The translations under genes were made by a program, and so were the position numbers. The notes below the pieces were generated by a model that saw nothing but the letters and a program-made list of their open reading frames with translations, searched no databases and was not told the DNA's origin. A DNA stretch of 9,503 nucleotides from Bacteroidales bacterium (lineage in GTDB: Bacteria; Bacteroidota; Bacteroidia; Bacteroidales; DTU049): NCBI GenBank assembly GCA_018432645.1, contig JAHDSP010000471.1, positions 1-9,503 of the forward strand, given 5' to 3'. Shown in pieces: positions 1 to 7,497 of this stretch. Numbering within the stretch: position 1 is the stretch's first letter; every line of letters begins with the position of its first letter.

Positions 1-306
1 ATGTAAATGTGGTATTGTGATATCTAAAATCTTTATAAATGCTACTCCAAGGATAAACCCTAATACTGGTGCTATCCATTCTATATGCCCTTGCATTCTT
101 TCCATTTCTATTGCTGGTAATAATAATGAAAAAAAGCTCGCAGATAGCATTAATCCAGCAGCAAAACCTAATGAAATATCTAATATCTTTTGTTGTGGTG
201 ATTTTACAAAAAATACTGTCGCTGCTCCTAATGATGTACCTATCCATACAAATATACCACCTAAACATACAAGTATAAATGGTGATAATCTAAGTAAACC
301 CTCCAC
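1..306 (-). CDS. ZIP-family metal (zinc) transporter, GufA-like, partial (N-terminal 102 residues)
   Basis: This is the first part of an inner-membrane divalent metal transporter of the ZIP family; the rest lies beyond the left edge. The minus strand reads open from GTG at 306 to base 1. It gives a hydrophobic segment at residues 10-34, then the family signature around residues 40-67 (KILDISLGFAAGLML, then SFFSLLLPAIE), and a third hydrophobic stretch at 78-94 ending in PHLH at 99-102. This N-terminal pattern is typical of GufA-type ZIP proteins, which usually carry Zn2+ or related metals inward. An in-frame TAA at 334-336 leaves GTG at 306 as the only ATG/GTG/TTG start before the first membrane helix. 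The start lies 5 bases after the stop of the phosphatase gene, so the two are very likely co-transcribed. The metal-binding histidines and acids of the later helices are outside the window, so substrate is not assigned. Confidence 0.85.
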   Translation of the reverse strand, partial: MEGLLRLSPFILVCLGGIFVWIGTSLGAATVFFVKSPQQKILDISLGFAAGLMLSASFFSLLLPAIEMERMQGHIEWIAPVLGFILGVAFIKILDITIPHLH

Positions 307-311
307 AAATA

Positions 312-1022
312 TTAAATTATAGTTTCTATTATTTTACGATCTATTTTATGATAAAATCTAGATTCTATCTTGTCTCTGTATTCGGTATATTCTTCGTATG
401 CGTTATCAAATTTTAACCTGGCTTCTATGACTTCATTATATTTGCCAAGTAAGCCCATTACTAGCTCACATATTTCTCTTACGGCATTTCTGTTTCCCGT
501 ATTTGCAGTAATATAATCCACTAGTTCATTATCTCTTACATACATCTCAAATAATGGACTTGCACTGCGTCTTACTAAAAATGACGTTCCTACTAAATCA
601 GCTGCTGACACATCTAATACATCATCCATTACAAACATTATTTGTGATGGTTTTATATTAAATTGTTCATTCACATGTTGCACTGCTTCTCTTGTATATT
701 TAAATGTGAAATATACTGCATCGAAATGTTCTCTTTTAGCTAATTGAAAAGCTGACTCATTCACTTGATCTGTAATGATTCCTATAAATGGAACTTTATT
801 ACTAATTCTATACAAAGCAAATCTTAAAAGATTTATGCCTAAACTATCTATTTCATTATATGAGCTGGGGAACTCTACACCTTTCTCGCCGCTATTAAAT
901 ACTCCATCCCAGTCTAAAAATATAGCTTGTGTATTTTCAAGTTTTTTTGCTAATTTGTTTGCTGGTGTTAGAAATGAACCACCCATTTTTTCAAATATTT
1001 CAGAAATATTATTAGTATCCAT
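312..1022 (-). CDS. KdsC-like (YrbI-type) HAD-superfamily phosphatase
   Basis: The product is a 236-residue cytosolic phosphatase of the HAD superfamily, closest in pattern to KdsC (KDO-8-phosphate phosphatase). Motif I is DWDGVFNSG with nucleophile D37 and D39; motif II is T84 in GIITDQ; motif III is probably K108; motif IV is D133-D134 with D137. NAVREICELVMG (178-189) matches the C-terminal KdsC signature. There is no room for a cap domain, as in KdsC, which works as a tetramer. Two parts exceed KdsC: about 30 residues before motif I and a charged helical tail at 193-236. From memory, Bacteroidota relatives share both extensions, so the ATG at 1022 is preferred over an internal one. True KDO-8-P activity is not certain; another sugar phosphate is possible. 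A -7 promoter element lies 13 bases upstream and the ZIP transporter gene follows after 5 bases. maf is divergent. Confidence 0.85.
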   Translation of the reverse strand: MDTNNISEIFEKMGGSFLTPANKLAKKLENTQAIFLDWDGVFNSGEKGVEFPSSYNEIDSLGINLLRFALYRISNKVPFIGIITDQVNESAFQLAKREHFDAVYFTFKYTREAVQHVNEQFNIKPSQIMFVMDDVLDVSAADLVGTSFLVRRSASPLFEMYVRDNELVDYITANTGNRNAVREICELVMGLLGKYNEVIEARLKFDNAYEEYTEYRDKIESRFYHKIDRKIIETII

Positions 1023-1035
1023 AATAAATTTTTGT

Positions 1036-1043
1036 CAAAATTA
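1036..1043 (-). promoter_or_regulatory. Bacteroidota-type promoter (-7 element) for the HAD phosphatase gene
   Basis: On the minus strand this reads TAATTTTG, matching TAnnTTTG, and ends 13 bases before the ATG. A TTG at 1066-1064 lies 20 bases upstream, the expected place for the -33 element. Transcription would start a few bases before the start codon. Confidence 0.6.
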
Positions 1044-1072
1044 TAAATTTTTTAATCATTTCACAATCTATT

Positions 1073-1103
1073 TTTGTTTTTATTTTTTTAATATTTAAGT
1101 TTG
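1073..1103 (+). promoter_or_regulatory. Bacteroidota-type promoter for maf
   Basis: A -33 element TTTG at 1073-1076 and a -7 element TAAGTTTG at 1096-1103 are separated by 19 bases, which fits the Bacteroidota primary sigma factor consensus. The ATG of maf follows 13 bases later, after a run of A residues. This core promoter sits back to back with the phosphatase promoter, so both genes share a 94-base regulatory spacer. Confidence 0.7.
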
Positions 1104-1116
1104 TAAAAAAAAAGCA

Positions 1117-1725
1117 ATGTCCATTTCTCCTTTACAACATATCCTATCAGATTTTCAAGTATTATTATGCTCTAATAGCCCTCGTAGAAAGCAACTTCTA
1201 AAAGAGATGGGAATAGATTTTACTATTGTAAAAAATGATTTTATTGAAGAGATTAATACTCAATTAACTCCTAAAGATTTAGTGATTAATTTAAGTCAAG
1301 CTAAAAGTTTAGCCTATTATAAGCTAGTAGATAAAGAAATTTTAATAACAGTAGATACCATTGTGTGGCATAATAATAAAAATATTGGTAAGCCAGTGGA
1401 TAGAGAAGAGGCAAAATTTATTTTAAACACTTTATCAGGTGATTGGCATGAGGTATATTCTGGTGTTACATTAAGAAATCAGCATATTATGCATTCATTT
1501 TTTGATGTTACTATGGTTAAATTCAAATCTTTGAGTGAAGAAGAAGTCGATTACTATATAGATACTTATCAACCGTATGATAAAGCTGGTAGTTATGGTG
1601 CTCAAGAGTGGTTGGGTTATATCGGAATTGAAAAAATAAAAGGTTCTTTTTTTAATGTCATGGGCTTACCAACTCATAAATTATATGAAGAGCTAATTAA
1701 TTTTGTAAAAAAGATAAATAAATAA
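1117..1725 (+). CDS. maf: Maf family nucleoside triphosphate pyrophosphatase
   Basis: Maf proteins hydrolyse non-canonical or pyrimidine nucleoside triphosphates to the monophosphate and pyrophosphate in the cytosol and have been linked to septum formation. The 202-residue product shows the family motifs in order: SNSPRRKQLL at 19-28, the catalytic-type aspartate D80 in TVDTIVW, GKPVDREEA at 91-99, YSGVTL at 114-119, and the substrate loop YDKAGSYGAQEW at 154-165, followed by GSFFNVMGLPTHKLYEEL near the end. The spacing and GAQEW pattern resemble the dTTP/UTP-preferring YhdE branch. One departure is SGDWHEV at 107-113, where most relatives have SGR or SGK before T-H-x-V. The length is normal. 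The start is fixed by the promoter 13 bases upstream. The pairing with a KdsC-like phosphatase is a neighbourhood I recall in Bacteroidota, but here the two are divergent. Confidence 0.92.
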   Translation: MSISPLQHILSDFQVLLCSNSPRRKQLLKEMGIDFTIVKNDFIEEINTQLTPKDLVINLSQAKSLAYYKLVDKEILITVDTIVWHNNKNIGKPVDREEAKFILNTLSGDWHEVYSGVTLRNQHIMHSFFDVTMVKFKSLSEEEVDYYIDTYQPYDKAGSYGAQEWLGYIGIEKIKGSFFNVMGLPTHKLYEELINFVKKINK

Positions 1726-1740
1726 TTTATTGCAACTATA

Positions 1741-1760
1741 ATCCTTTTGTCTAAAAGGGT
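1741..1760. terminator. weak bidirectional hairpin between convergent maf and ktrA
   Basis: CCTTTT (1743-1748) pairs with AAAAGG (1753-1758) around a four-base GTCT loop, extended outward by one G-T and one A-T pair. It lies in the 56-base spacer between two converging genes. No T-run follows directly on either strand, so termination is only plausible. Confidence 0.35.
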
Positions 1761-1781
1761 AGAGAAGAGTTAAAAAATTTT

Positions 1782-2498
1782 TTATTCTTCAATCTCTTTA
1801 TCATATATTTTAACATATTCTCTGATTTTTTCTATAGGACCGAAAAGCACTAATCTATCATTTTTATGAAGTAAAGTTTTAGGGTCTTTAGCAGGTGTAT
1901 ATTCAAATGAAGGATCATAATATAATTCACTTCGCTCAAAAGGACTTTCTTTATATGAGTATCTTTTCAGCATTAAAATATTAATATCATCATTAATTTT
2001 TATATCACCTAATTTCAGATTTTCGTACGATCTAGGAATATTTATTTCTACAGCAATAAAATTTTTAGATATTGGAAATGCATCATAAATTATTTTACTT
2101 GCAATTTGCATAGCTAGTCGACGAGCAGATTCGATTTCTGGTTCAAATATGTATTTAACTCTCAATAGAGATAATATCTGCCAATGAATATTATTGATTG
2201 CTCTGGCATAGATGCTTTTTGCCTCATATTTTTTAAGTAGTGCCACCATTGTCAGACTAATACCTACATCATGACCTATGCACACAATGCAAAAATCATA
2301 TAAAGATACTTCTAATTCTTTCATTACCTCATCTTTAGAAGCATCGCCTTCAATTACATTGGTAATGCTGTCTTTATGTAAATCTACTATATGATGATTA
2401 ATATCTACACCTGTTACTTCCATTTCTTCGAGAGTTAGCCTCCTAGCTAATTCACTACCAAAATTACCTAATCCTAATACTAAAACTTTTTTACTCAT
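1782..2498 (-). CDS. ktrA: KtrA/TrkA-type potassium uptake regulatory subunit (RCK domains)
   Basis: This 238-residue cytosolic protein is the gating subunit of a K+ uptake system. The N-terminal RCK_N Rossmann fold starts with VLVLGLGNFGSELA (5-18; nucleotide loop G9, G11, G14) and has D32 at the end of the second strand to hold the NAD ribose, then GDAS at 51-54. The part from about residue 145 is the RCK_C domain, ending with the typical NDRLVLFGP strand near 213-221. Rings of these subunits sit under the membrane dimer and respond to ATP/ADP or NAD(H); in several phyla RCK_C also binds c-di-AMP, which cannot be judged from sequence here. It follows the membrane subunit gene by 10 bases and is surely co-transcribed with it. 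The size fits KtrA (one RCK_N plus one RCK_C) rather than the double-length TrkA of enterobacteria. Confidence 0.9.
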   Translation of the reverse strand: MSKKVLVLGLGNFGSELARRLTLEEMEVTGVDINHHIVDLHKDSITNVIEGDASKDEVMKELEVSLYDFCIVCIGHDVGISLTMVALLKKYEAKSIYARAINNIHWQILSLLRVKYIFEPEIESARRLAMQIASKIIYDAFPISKNFIAVEINIPRSYENLKLGDIKINDDINILMLKRYSYKESPFERSELYYDPSFEYTPAKDPKTLLHKNDRLVLFGPIEKIREYVKIYDKEIEE

Positions 2499-2508
2499 TT
2501 ATTTATTT

Positions 2509-4350
2509 TTATAAAGTTACATCAATTTCTGGATATTTGATTAATCTTTGGTTAGCTTTCCTAATGATAGCTAAAAATAGAATAATAAATTGCATTCTGC
2601 CAATAAACATTTCTAATATTATCACAATTTTAGATGCTAAAGATAGACTAGGAGTTATACCCAATGTTAATCCTACTGTGCCAAAGGCTGAAAATACTTC
2701 GAACATTATATTCATAAAACCTAAATGTGGATCAAAAGCGCAAACTAAAATTGTTCCTATGAAAATCGTTAATAAAGAAAAAACAATGATGACAAATGCT
2801 TTTTGTATACTGCCATTACCGATAGTACGTTTTTTGAAAATGATATTTTCTTGAGATTTACCTAGAGATCTTGCATTTAAAAATGCCAATGCTAAAGAAG
2901 TGGTTTTAATACCGCCTCCAGTACTACCTGGTGATGCTCCTATCCACATTAATATTATTATAAACATTATTGTAGCTGGTGAAAAAATAGCAAAATCTAA
3001 AGTATTAAAACCAGCCGTCCTTGGCGTCACTGAACAAAAAAATGCTTGAACAATTTTATCAAACCAATTATAGCTAGATAGTCCCTTATTAGCTTCTAAA
3101 ATTAAAATTACTGCCATTCCTAATAAAAGCAATATTATTGTGGTTCTAACTACTATTATGTTGTTTATATCCACTATTTTAGGTCTTATTATTTTAGATT
3201 TATTAAATATTTTTCTAAAGAAATTTTTAATGTTTAGAAAGAAGTTATTAACTATACGTTTAATTATAAAAAATCCTAATCCACCAAAAATTATTAAGCC
3301 ACCCATTGTAAATATACTTAAATAATTTCCTACAAAGACGTTATTTATCATGCCACCATCTACATTGCTAAAGCCTGCATTACAAAATGCTGAAACTGAG
3401 TGAAAAATCGCAAAAAATACATGCTGAGATATTGTATTAAACTCTCCTGCAGGTGTAGAAAAATAAATTAATATAGCTCCTATACTTTCAAAAAATAAAG
3501 TTATTAGTATTACTGCATAAAGATTTTTTAAAACTTCTTTGTATGTAGAAGCTCCTATGCTAAATCCTAATCCTTGTTGCTCCTTTATAGATAAATCTGA
3601 CCGTGTAAATGACAAAGCCAAAAAGCTTGTTATTGTCATTATTCCTAATCCACCAATTTGTATTAAAATTAATATGATTAATTTTCCTAACCATGTAAAT
3701 GTAGTTGCTATATTTAATGTTGTTAATCCTGTTACACAAACAGCAGATACAGAAATGAATAGTGAATCTTCATATTTTATATCTTCATATGATGCTGCTG
3801 GTAAAAGTAGTAAAAATGAACCTATTATAATTATCAAAATAAAACTAAGTATGAAAATTTTTGCTGGGTGCTGCTTCGTAATATGATAAATATTCTCTAC
3901 CCAATGGCTTATAGTTCTCAAAAATACTATAAATATTAAAAACAATTTGTAATAATAAATATAGTTTAATTCATCCAAATAACTTGAAATAAAATCTGGA
4001 ATATAATAGACAAAATAGTTTAATGTAAGGATAAAAATAATTTTTATTGATAAATTTATCCACGAGAAGCGTTTACCACCTGGTAATATTAATAGAATTA
4101 TTTGAATTAAGTAAACTACACTTATACTCCAACAAATAAAATTTATATATGGGATTAGATTTTGTGCTACTGTTGGCGTATATAAATTACCTACAAAAAA
4201 TATTGTTAATAATCCACCAAAAAATGAAAAAAATGAAATTAATATATAGCTAAGGGTTAGTACTTTTGGATTGATTTTAAATAGCCATTCATAAGCTTTA
4301 ATCCTAGTTTGCTTTAAAAAATAAAAAAAATCTTTAATAAATTTTTTCAC
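2509..4350 (-). CDS. ktrB: KtrB/TrkH-type potassium uptake membrane subunit
   Basis: This 613-residue inner-membrane protein forms the K+ path of a Ktr/Trk uptake system. The four pore loops and their filter glycines are visible: SAVCVTGLTTL (G208), SVSAFCNAGFSN (G326), SVTPRTAGFN (G447) and SAFGTVGLTLG (G560). GASPGSTGGGIKTTS at 471-485 is a strong family signature. The core starts near residue 165 (HPAKIFILSF). Before it lie about 160 residues with four or more extra hydrophobic helices, making the protein longer than the 440-480 residues usual for KtrB; I believe this extension is common in Bacteroidota homologues. The start codon is GTG, since the in-frame TAA at 4369-4371 leaves no ATG and the next Met is residue 238. 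ktrA follows after 10 bases; queD lies 53 bases upstream on the same strand. No c-di-AMP riboswitch fits in that gap. Confidence 0.92.
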   Translation of the reverse strand: MKKFIKDFFYFLKQTRIKAYEWLFKINPKVLTLSYILISFFSFFGGLLTIFFVGNLYTPTVAQNLIPYINFICWSISVVYLIQIILLILPGGKRFSWINLSIKIIFILTLNYFVYYIPDFISSYLDELNYIYYYKLFLIFIVFLRTISHWVENIYHITKQHPAKIFILSFILIIIIGSFLLLLPAASYEDIKYEDSLFISVSAVCVTGLTTLNIATTFTWLGKLIILILIQIGGLGIMTITSFLALSFTRSDLSIKEQQGLGFSIGASTYKEVLKNLYAVILITLFFESIGAILIYFSTPAGEFNTISQHVFFAIFHSVSAFCNAGFSNVDGGMINNVFVGNYLSIFTMGGLIIFGGLGFFIIKRIVNNFFLNIKNFFRKIFNKSKIIRPKIVDINNIIVVRTTIILLLLGMAVILILEANKGLSSYNWFDKIVQAFFCSVTPRTAGFNTLDFAIFSPATIMFIIILMWIGASPGSTGGGIKTTSLALAFLNARSLGKSQENIIFKKRTIGNGSIQKAFVIIVFSLLTIFIGTILVCAFDPHLGFMNIMFEVFSAFGTVGLTLGITPSLSLASKIVIILEMFIGRMQFIILFLAIIRKANQRLIKYPEIDVTL

Positions 4351-4403
4351 TGCTTTATAATAACGATATTAATAATATTGTACTTGTTAATTATTGATAA
4401 TTT

Positions 4404-4853
4404 TTAATTATTATCATCATAAAACCATTCTGCATATGAGCTATCTGTTTCTCTTAATAATGCGTGTACCAATTTTACATTATCCGGTAACTGTTTATCA
4501 ATAATATCAATGAAATGTAATAATAAATTTTCACTTGTTGGCTGAAAAGGCAATTTAATAATTCTAGAAAAACTATCTATATCTTGCACTTGTTCTATCC
4601 AATTAGCTTTTTGATTGACTACTAATGAATGATCGAAACTATTTATGATATGTTTATTTACAATATCTTTTAAAATGCCAAAATCCATTACCATACCATT
4701 TTTAGGAGAAATAATATCATTATTTGGTGGGCCCATAACTGTAATAATTAAAGTATAAGAATGTCCATGTACATAAGCACACAAGCCATCATATCCATCT
4801 AATACGTGTGCCATCTCAAAATGAAATTCTTTACTTATTCTTATTAATGACAT
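4404..4853 (-). CDS. queD: 6-carboxy-5,6,7,8-tetrahydropterin synthase (QueD / PTPS family)
   Basis: QueD converts 7,8-dihydroneopterin triphosphate to 6-carboxy-tetrahydropterin, the second step from GTP toward the tRNA base queuosine. The 149-residue product has zinc ligands H16, H29 and H31 and the catalytic cysteine C25 in CAYVHGH, which is the CxxxHGH spacing of QueD rather than that of eukaryotic PTPS. Further along are D74-H75 in SFDHSLVVN, E108 in PTSEN and the pterin-binding E135 in LRETDSSYAEW. It is slightly longer than the 120-residue E. coli enzyme because of an insertion around 84-104. No other queuosine gene (queC, queE, queF) is in the window, so it is isolated here. A -7 promoter element ends only 7 bases before the ATG, implying a very short or absent leader, which also rules out a preQ1 riboswitch. 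Confidence 0.93.
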   Translation of the reverse strand: MSLIRISKEFHFEMAHVLDGYDGLCAYVHGHSYTLIITVMGPPNNDIISPKNGMVMDFGILKDIVNKHIINSFDHSLVVNQKANWIEQVQDIDSFSRIIKLPFQPTSENLLLHFIDIIDKQLPDNVKLVHALLRETDSSYAEWFYDDNN

Positions 4854-4860
4854 TTTTTTG

Positions 4861-4868
4861 CAAACTTA
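4861..4868 (-). promoter_or_regulatory. Bacteroidota-type -7 element for queD
   Basis: The minus strand reads TAAGTTTG here, a full match to TAnnTTTG, with GCAAAAAA then the TAnnTTTG-distal ATG: only 7 bases separate it from the start codon. No clear -33 TTG is seen 19-21 bases upstream. Initiation at the usual distance would make the mRNA leaderless or nearly so. Confidence 0.55.
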
Positions 4869-4942
4869 TTAAGTTTTTATATTTTAAAAAAAATTTTTTT
4901 ATTAAATAGGTTAATTTATTTTTTTATTATTAAAAAATACTA

Positions 4943-4950
4943 TAACTTTG
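4943..4950 (+). promoter_or_regulatory. Bacteroidota-type -7 element for the serC-serA cluster
   Basis: TAACTTTG matches TAnnTTTG and is followed by CAAAAAA, the same flank seen at the divergent queD promoter. The serC ATG is 25 bases downstream. The -33 region is only T-rich, with no clear TTG. It is the only good promoter candidate upstream of serC. Confidence 0.6.
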
Positions 4951-4975
4951 CAAAAAACATAAAAAATTTTAAATT

Positions 4976-6064
4976 ATGAGAAAGCATATTTTTAACGCAG
5001 GTCCCGCAGTATTACCAGTACCAGTATTAGAGAAAGTTTCAAAAGCTGTTATAGATTTAGATGGTATAGGGATATCTATACTAGAGATTTCACATAGATC
5101 AAAAGAATTTGATGCTATTATTAATGAAGCTATAGAGTTGATGAAAGAGTTAATGAATATTCCAGAAGGTTATCACGTTATTTTCGTTGGTGGTGGTGCA
5201 TCTACACAATTTGCTATGCTACCAATGAATTTTCTTAAAACTAAAGCTTCTTATTTAGAAACAGGTAGCTGGGCAAAAAAAGCCGAAAAAGAAGCTAAAT
5301 TATTTGGTGAAGTACAGATAGTTGCTTCCTCAGCAGATAAAAATTTCACTTATATACCTAAAAATTTTACTATACCTACAGATGTAGATTACTTCCACAT
5401 TACTACTAATAATACAATTTATGGTACAGAAATAAAAACTGACTTTAATTCGCCTGTACCTCTAGTAGCTGATATGTCATCAGATTTCTATAGCAGACCA
5501 GTAGATGTATCTAAGTATTCTTTGATTTATGGTGGTGCACAGAAAAATGTCGGTCCATCAGGTGTAACTATAGCAATTATTAAAGATGATTTTCTAAATA
5601 GTAAGCAAGTTACTGACCGTATAATACCTACTATGCTCAATTACAAAACTCATACTGAGGCAAATAGTCTTTATAATACTCCTCCTGTATATGCTATTTT
5701 TGTCGTTAAAGAAGTGATGCGTTGGTTAAAAACTGAAATTGGTGGTCTAGAAAATATGAAAAAAATCAATGAAGATAAAGCTAAAGTTCTCAATGATTAT
5801 TTAGATAATAGTAAAATGTTTATTCCTACTGTTCCAAACAAAGAAGATCGTTCATTAATGAATATTACTTTTGTAATGCAGGATCCATACAAAGATTTAG
5901 AAGCAGCTTTCTTAGATCATTCTAAAAAATATGGTATCGTAGGTATCAAAGGTCATAGAAGTGTAGGTGGTTTCAGAGCCTCTATGTATAATGCTTTACC
6001 TATTGATAGTGTTAAAGTTCTTGTACAAGCTATGGAAGAGTTCGAAAAAGCAAATTTGAAATAA
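4976..6064 (+). CDS. serC: phosphoserine aminotransferase
   Basis: SerC transfers the amino group of glutamate to 3-phosphohydroxypyruvate, giving O-phospho-L-serine, and also acts in the pyridoxal phosphate pathway of organisms with the DXP-dependent route. The 362-residue length is standard. Visible motifs are FNAGPAVLP (6-14), SHRSKEF (39-45, phosphate-binding R41), GGGASTQF (72-79), GSWA with the cofactor-stacking W99, TNNTIYGTE (144-152), ADMSSDF with the pyridine-binding D166, and [12 protein letters not shown] (185-196) with the Schiff-base lysine K190. Near the end, [16 protein letters not shown] supplies H327, R328 and R334. All expected catalytic residues are present. The gene is first in the plus-strand cluster and is followed by serA after 11 bases, so the two are translated from one message. 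Confidence 0.97.
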   Translation: MRKHIFNAGPAVLPVPVLEKVSKAVIDLDGIGISILEISHRSKEFDAIINEAIELMKELMNIPEGYHVIFVGGGASTQFAMLPMNFLKTKASYLETGSWAKKAEKEAKLFGEVQIVASSADKNFTYIPKNFTIPTDVDYFHITTNNTIYGTEIKTDFNSPVPLVADMSSDFYSRPVDVSKYSLIYGGAQKNVGPSGVTIAIIKDDFLNSKQVTDRIIPTMLNYKTHTEANSLYNTPPVYAIFVVKEVMRWLKTEIGGLENMKKINEDKAKVLNDYLDNSKMFIPTVPNKEDRSLMNITFVMQDPYKDLEAAFLDHSKKYGIVGIKGHRSVGGFRASMYNALPIDSVKVLVQAMEEFEKANLK

Positions 6065-6075
6065 TATTAAAAAAA

Positions 6076-7008
6076 ATGAATGTTATGAATAAAATAGTAG
6101 TTTTAACAGAAAAACCTTTTGCAAGTGATGCTGTTAATAAAATGAGCGACATTGCAAAAGCAGAAAAATTTGATATCAAATTTGTAGAAAATTATAAAAC
6201 TAAAGAAGAAGCATATGAAGGGGTGAAAGATGCAGAAGCTTTGATAGTACGTAGCGATATTGTAGATAAAGATTTGATTTCACATGCTCCTAATCTCAAA
6301 ATAGTTGTTAGAGCAGGTGCAGGATATGATAATATAGATCTAAATGCATGCACTGAACGCAAAATAGTTGTCATGAATACACCTGGACAAAATTCTAATG
6401 CAGTGGCAGAATTAGCACTTGCTCTTATGTTATACACTGCTCGTAATTTTTTTGATGGTAGTTCAGGTATTGAATTAAAAGGTAAAACTTTAGGATTACA
6501 TGGTTTTGGTTATACTGCAAAAGCTTTAGCTGAGCTAGTAAAAGGCTTTAATATGAAATTATATGGACATAGACGCTCTGCTAATGAAGAAGAGTATAAA
6601 CAATTTAACGTAACTAAAGCTAATTCTATCGAAGAATTATATAAATCTTGTCAATTTATTTCATTACACATACCAGCTAATGATAATACTATAAAATCAA
6701 TAAATTATAATTTATTATCATTAATGCCTAAAAATGCTGTTTTAGTAAATACTGCTAGAAAAGAACTTATTGATGAAGATGGCTTATTAAAAATGTTTGC
6801 AGAAAGACCAGATTTTAAATATGTAACTGATATCGCTCCAAATTGTAAAGATGTCTTAAATGAAAAATATCCTGGACGTTATTATGCTACTCCCAAAAAA
6901 CTAGGTGCTCAAACTAAGGAAGCCAATAATAATGCTGGTTTAGCAGCAGTTAAACAAATTATTGCTTTCTTTAATAATGGAGATACTACTTTTCAAGTGA
7001 ATAAATAA
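6076..7008 (+). CDS. serA: D-3-phosphoglycerate dehydrogenase, short Bacteroidota-type
   Basis: SerA oxidises 3-phosphoglycerate to 3-phosphohydroxypyruvate with NAD+, feeding SerC. The 310-residue protein has the D-2-hydroxyacid dehydrogenase fold: substrate-domain VVRAGAGYDNID (77-88), GQNSNAVAELAL (104-115), a Rossmann loop GLHGFGYTAKA (140-150, third glycine replaced by A148), and the catalytic arginine R228 in VNTARKE. The usual glutamate (DVFExEP) is replaced by DIAP at 252-255, and the usual TPHIGA histidine is replaced by TPKKLGA at 272-278. From memory, Bacteroides SerA shows the same TPKK pattern, so this is a lineage trait rather than decay. No ACT or ASB domain follows, so serine feedback through ACT is not expected. 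An alternative ATG at 6085 (MNKIVVLTEKPF) fits homologue starts better; the A-run before 6076 favours the longer form. Confidence 0.9.
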   Translation: MNVMNKIVVLTEKPFASDAVNKMSDIAKAEKFDIKFVENYKTKEEAYEGVKDAEALIVRSDIVDKDLISHAPNLKIVVRAGAGYDNIDLNACTERKIVVMNTPGQNSNAVAELALALMLYTARNFFDGSSGIELKGKTLGLHGFGYTAKALAELVKGFNMKLYGHRRSANEEEYKQFNVTKANSIEELYKSCQFISLHIPANDNTIKSINYNLLSLMPKNAVLVNTARKELIDEDGLLKMFAERPDFKYVTDIAPNCKDVLNEKYPGRYYATPKKLGAQTKEANNNAGLAAVKQIIAFFNNGDTTFQVNK

Positions 7009-7041
7009 AAAAATAAATTACAACACCAAAAATATACAACT

Positions 7042-7497
7042 ATGGAAGAAAATAGACCAATGAACTTCTTCAGATTCGAAGATCTACGCATTTATCACAA
7101 GACTTTAGATTTCGTGTCTTGGGTTTTTAATGCTACCAAATCATTCCCAGATTATGCTTCTGTGATTAGGAATGATATGATAGAGGCAGCACAAGAAATT
7201 ACGGTTAATATTGCCGAAGGTTCTGGTCGTACTAAAAACCAATTTATCTATTATCTAAAAATGGGTCGTAGCTCTATCAGAAAAAGCATCGTACTTATTA
7301 CTATTGCTCAAAAAGAAGGTTTAATTACTGATGAGCAACACGAAGAAGCTAAAAATTTACTTATTGAAATTTCTAAAATGTTAGGTGCTCTTATCTCTTC
7401 TCTACAACGTAATAAAAGAGGTGAAAGAAGCTCTTCTGATGAAGAAGAAGATGATGAAATTATAGAAGAGAATAATAGCGGTAACGAACTGATTTAA
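7042..7497 (+). CDS. four-helix-bundle protein, S23 / 23S-intervening-sequence family
   Basis: The 151-residue product belongs to the small four-helix-bundle family first seen in 23S rRNA intervening sequences, a family without an established biochemical role. Signature parts are FEDLRIYHKTLDF (12-24), an amphipathic helix, ITVNIAEGSGR (53-63), NQFIYYLKMGRSSIRKS (66-82), and a final helix EEAKNLLIEISKMLGALISSL around 102-122. After the bundle comes a tail that starts basic (RNKRGER) and turns strongly acidic (SSSDEEEDDEIIEEN), likely disordered; such a tail is not part of the core family. The gene lies 33 bases after serA, in the same direction, with no rRNA nearby. A hairpin follows its stop. 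Its place between serA and the DUF1015 gene may hint at a link to serine metabolism, but this is only context. An alternative start is Met7 at 7060. Confidence 0.85.
   Translation: MEENRPMNFFRFEDLRIYHKTLDFVSWVFNATKSFPDYASVIRNDMIEAAQEITVNIAEGSGRTKNQFIYYLKMGRSSIRKSIVLITIAQKEGLITDEQHEEAKNLLIEISKMLGALISSLQRNKRGERSSSDEEEDDEIIEENNSGNELI

Noticed and set aside
17..322. Open frames on the plus strand at the left edge
   Set aside because: They overlap the minus-strand ZIP transporter, whose protein has a clear family signature; the plus-strand translations show no recognisable pattern.
775..1098. Plus-strand open frame over the start of the phosphatase gene
   Set aside because: It is antisense to conserved HAD motifs and covers the divergent promoters.
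1764..1790. Hairpin formed by GAAGA and TCTTC around AAAAAATTTTTT
   Set aside because: The core is a loopless A-T palindrome with a mismatch below it and overlaps the ktrA stop; weaker than the hairpin at 1741-1760.
3539..3886. Plus-strand open frames inside ktrB
   Set aside because: They are shadows of the membrane protein, whose pore motifs fix the minus-strand frame.
4351..4403. c-di-AMP (ydaO-type) riboswitch before ktrB
   Set aside because: The 53-base gap is too short and shows no matching structure.
4854..4975. preQ1 riboswitch upstream of queD
   Set aside because: The predicted leader is almost absent and no C-rich preQ1 aptamer pattern is visible.
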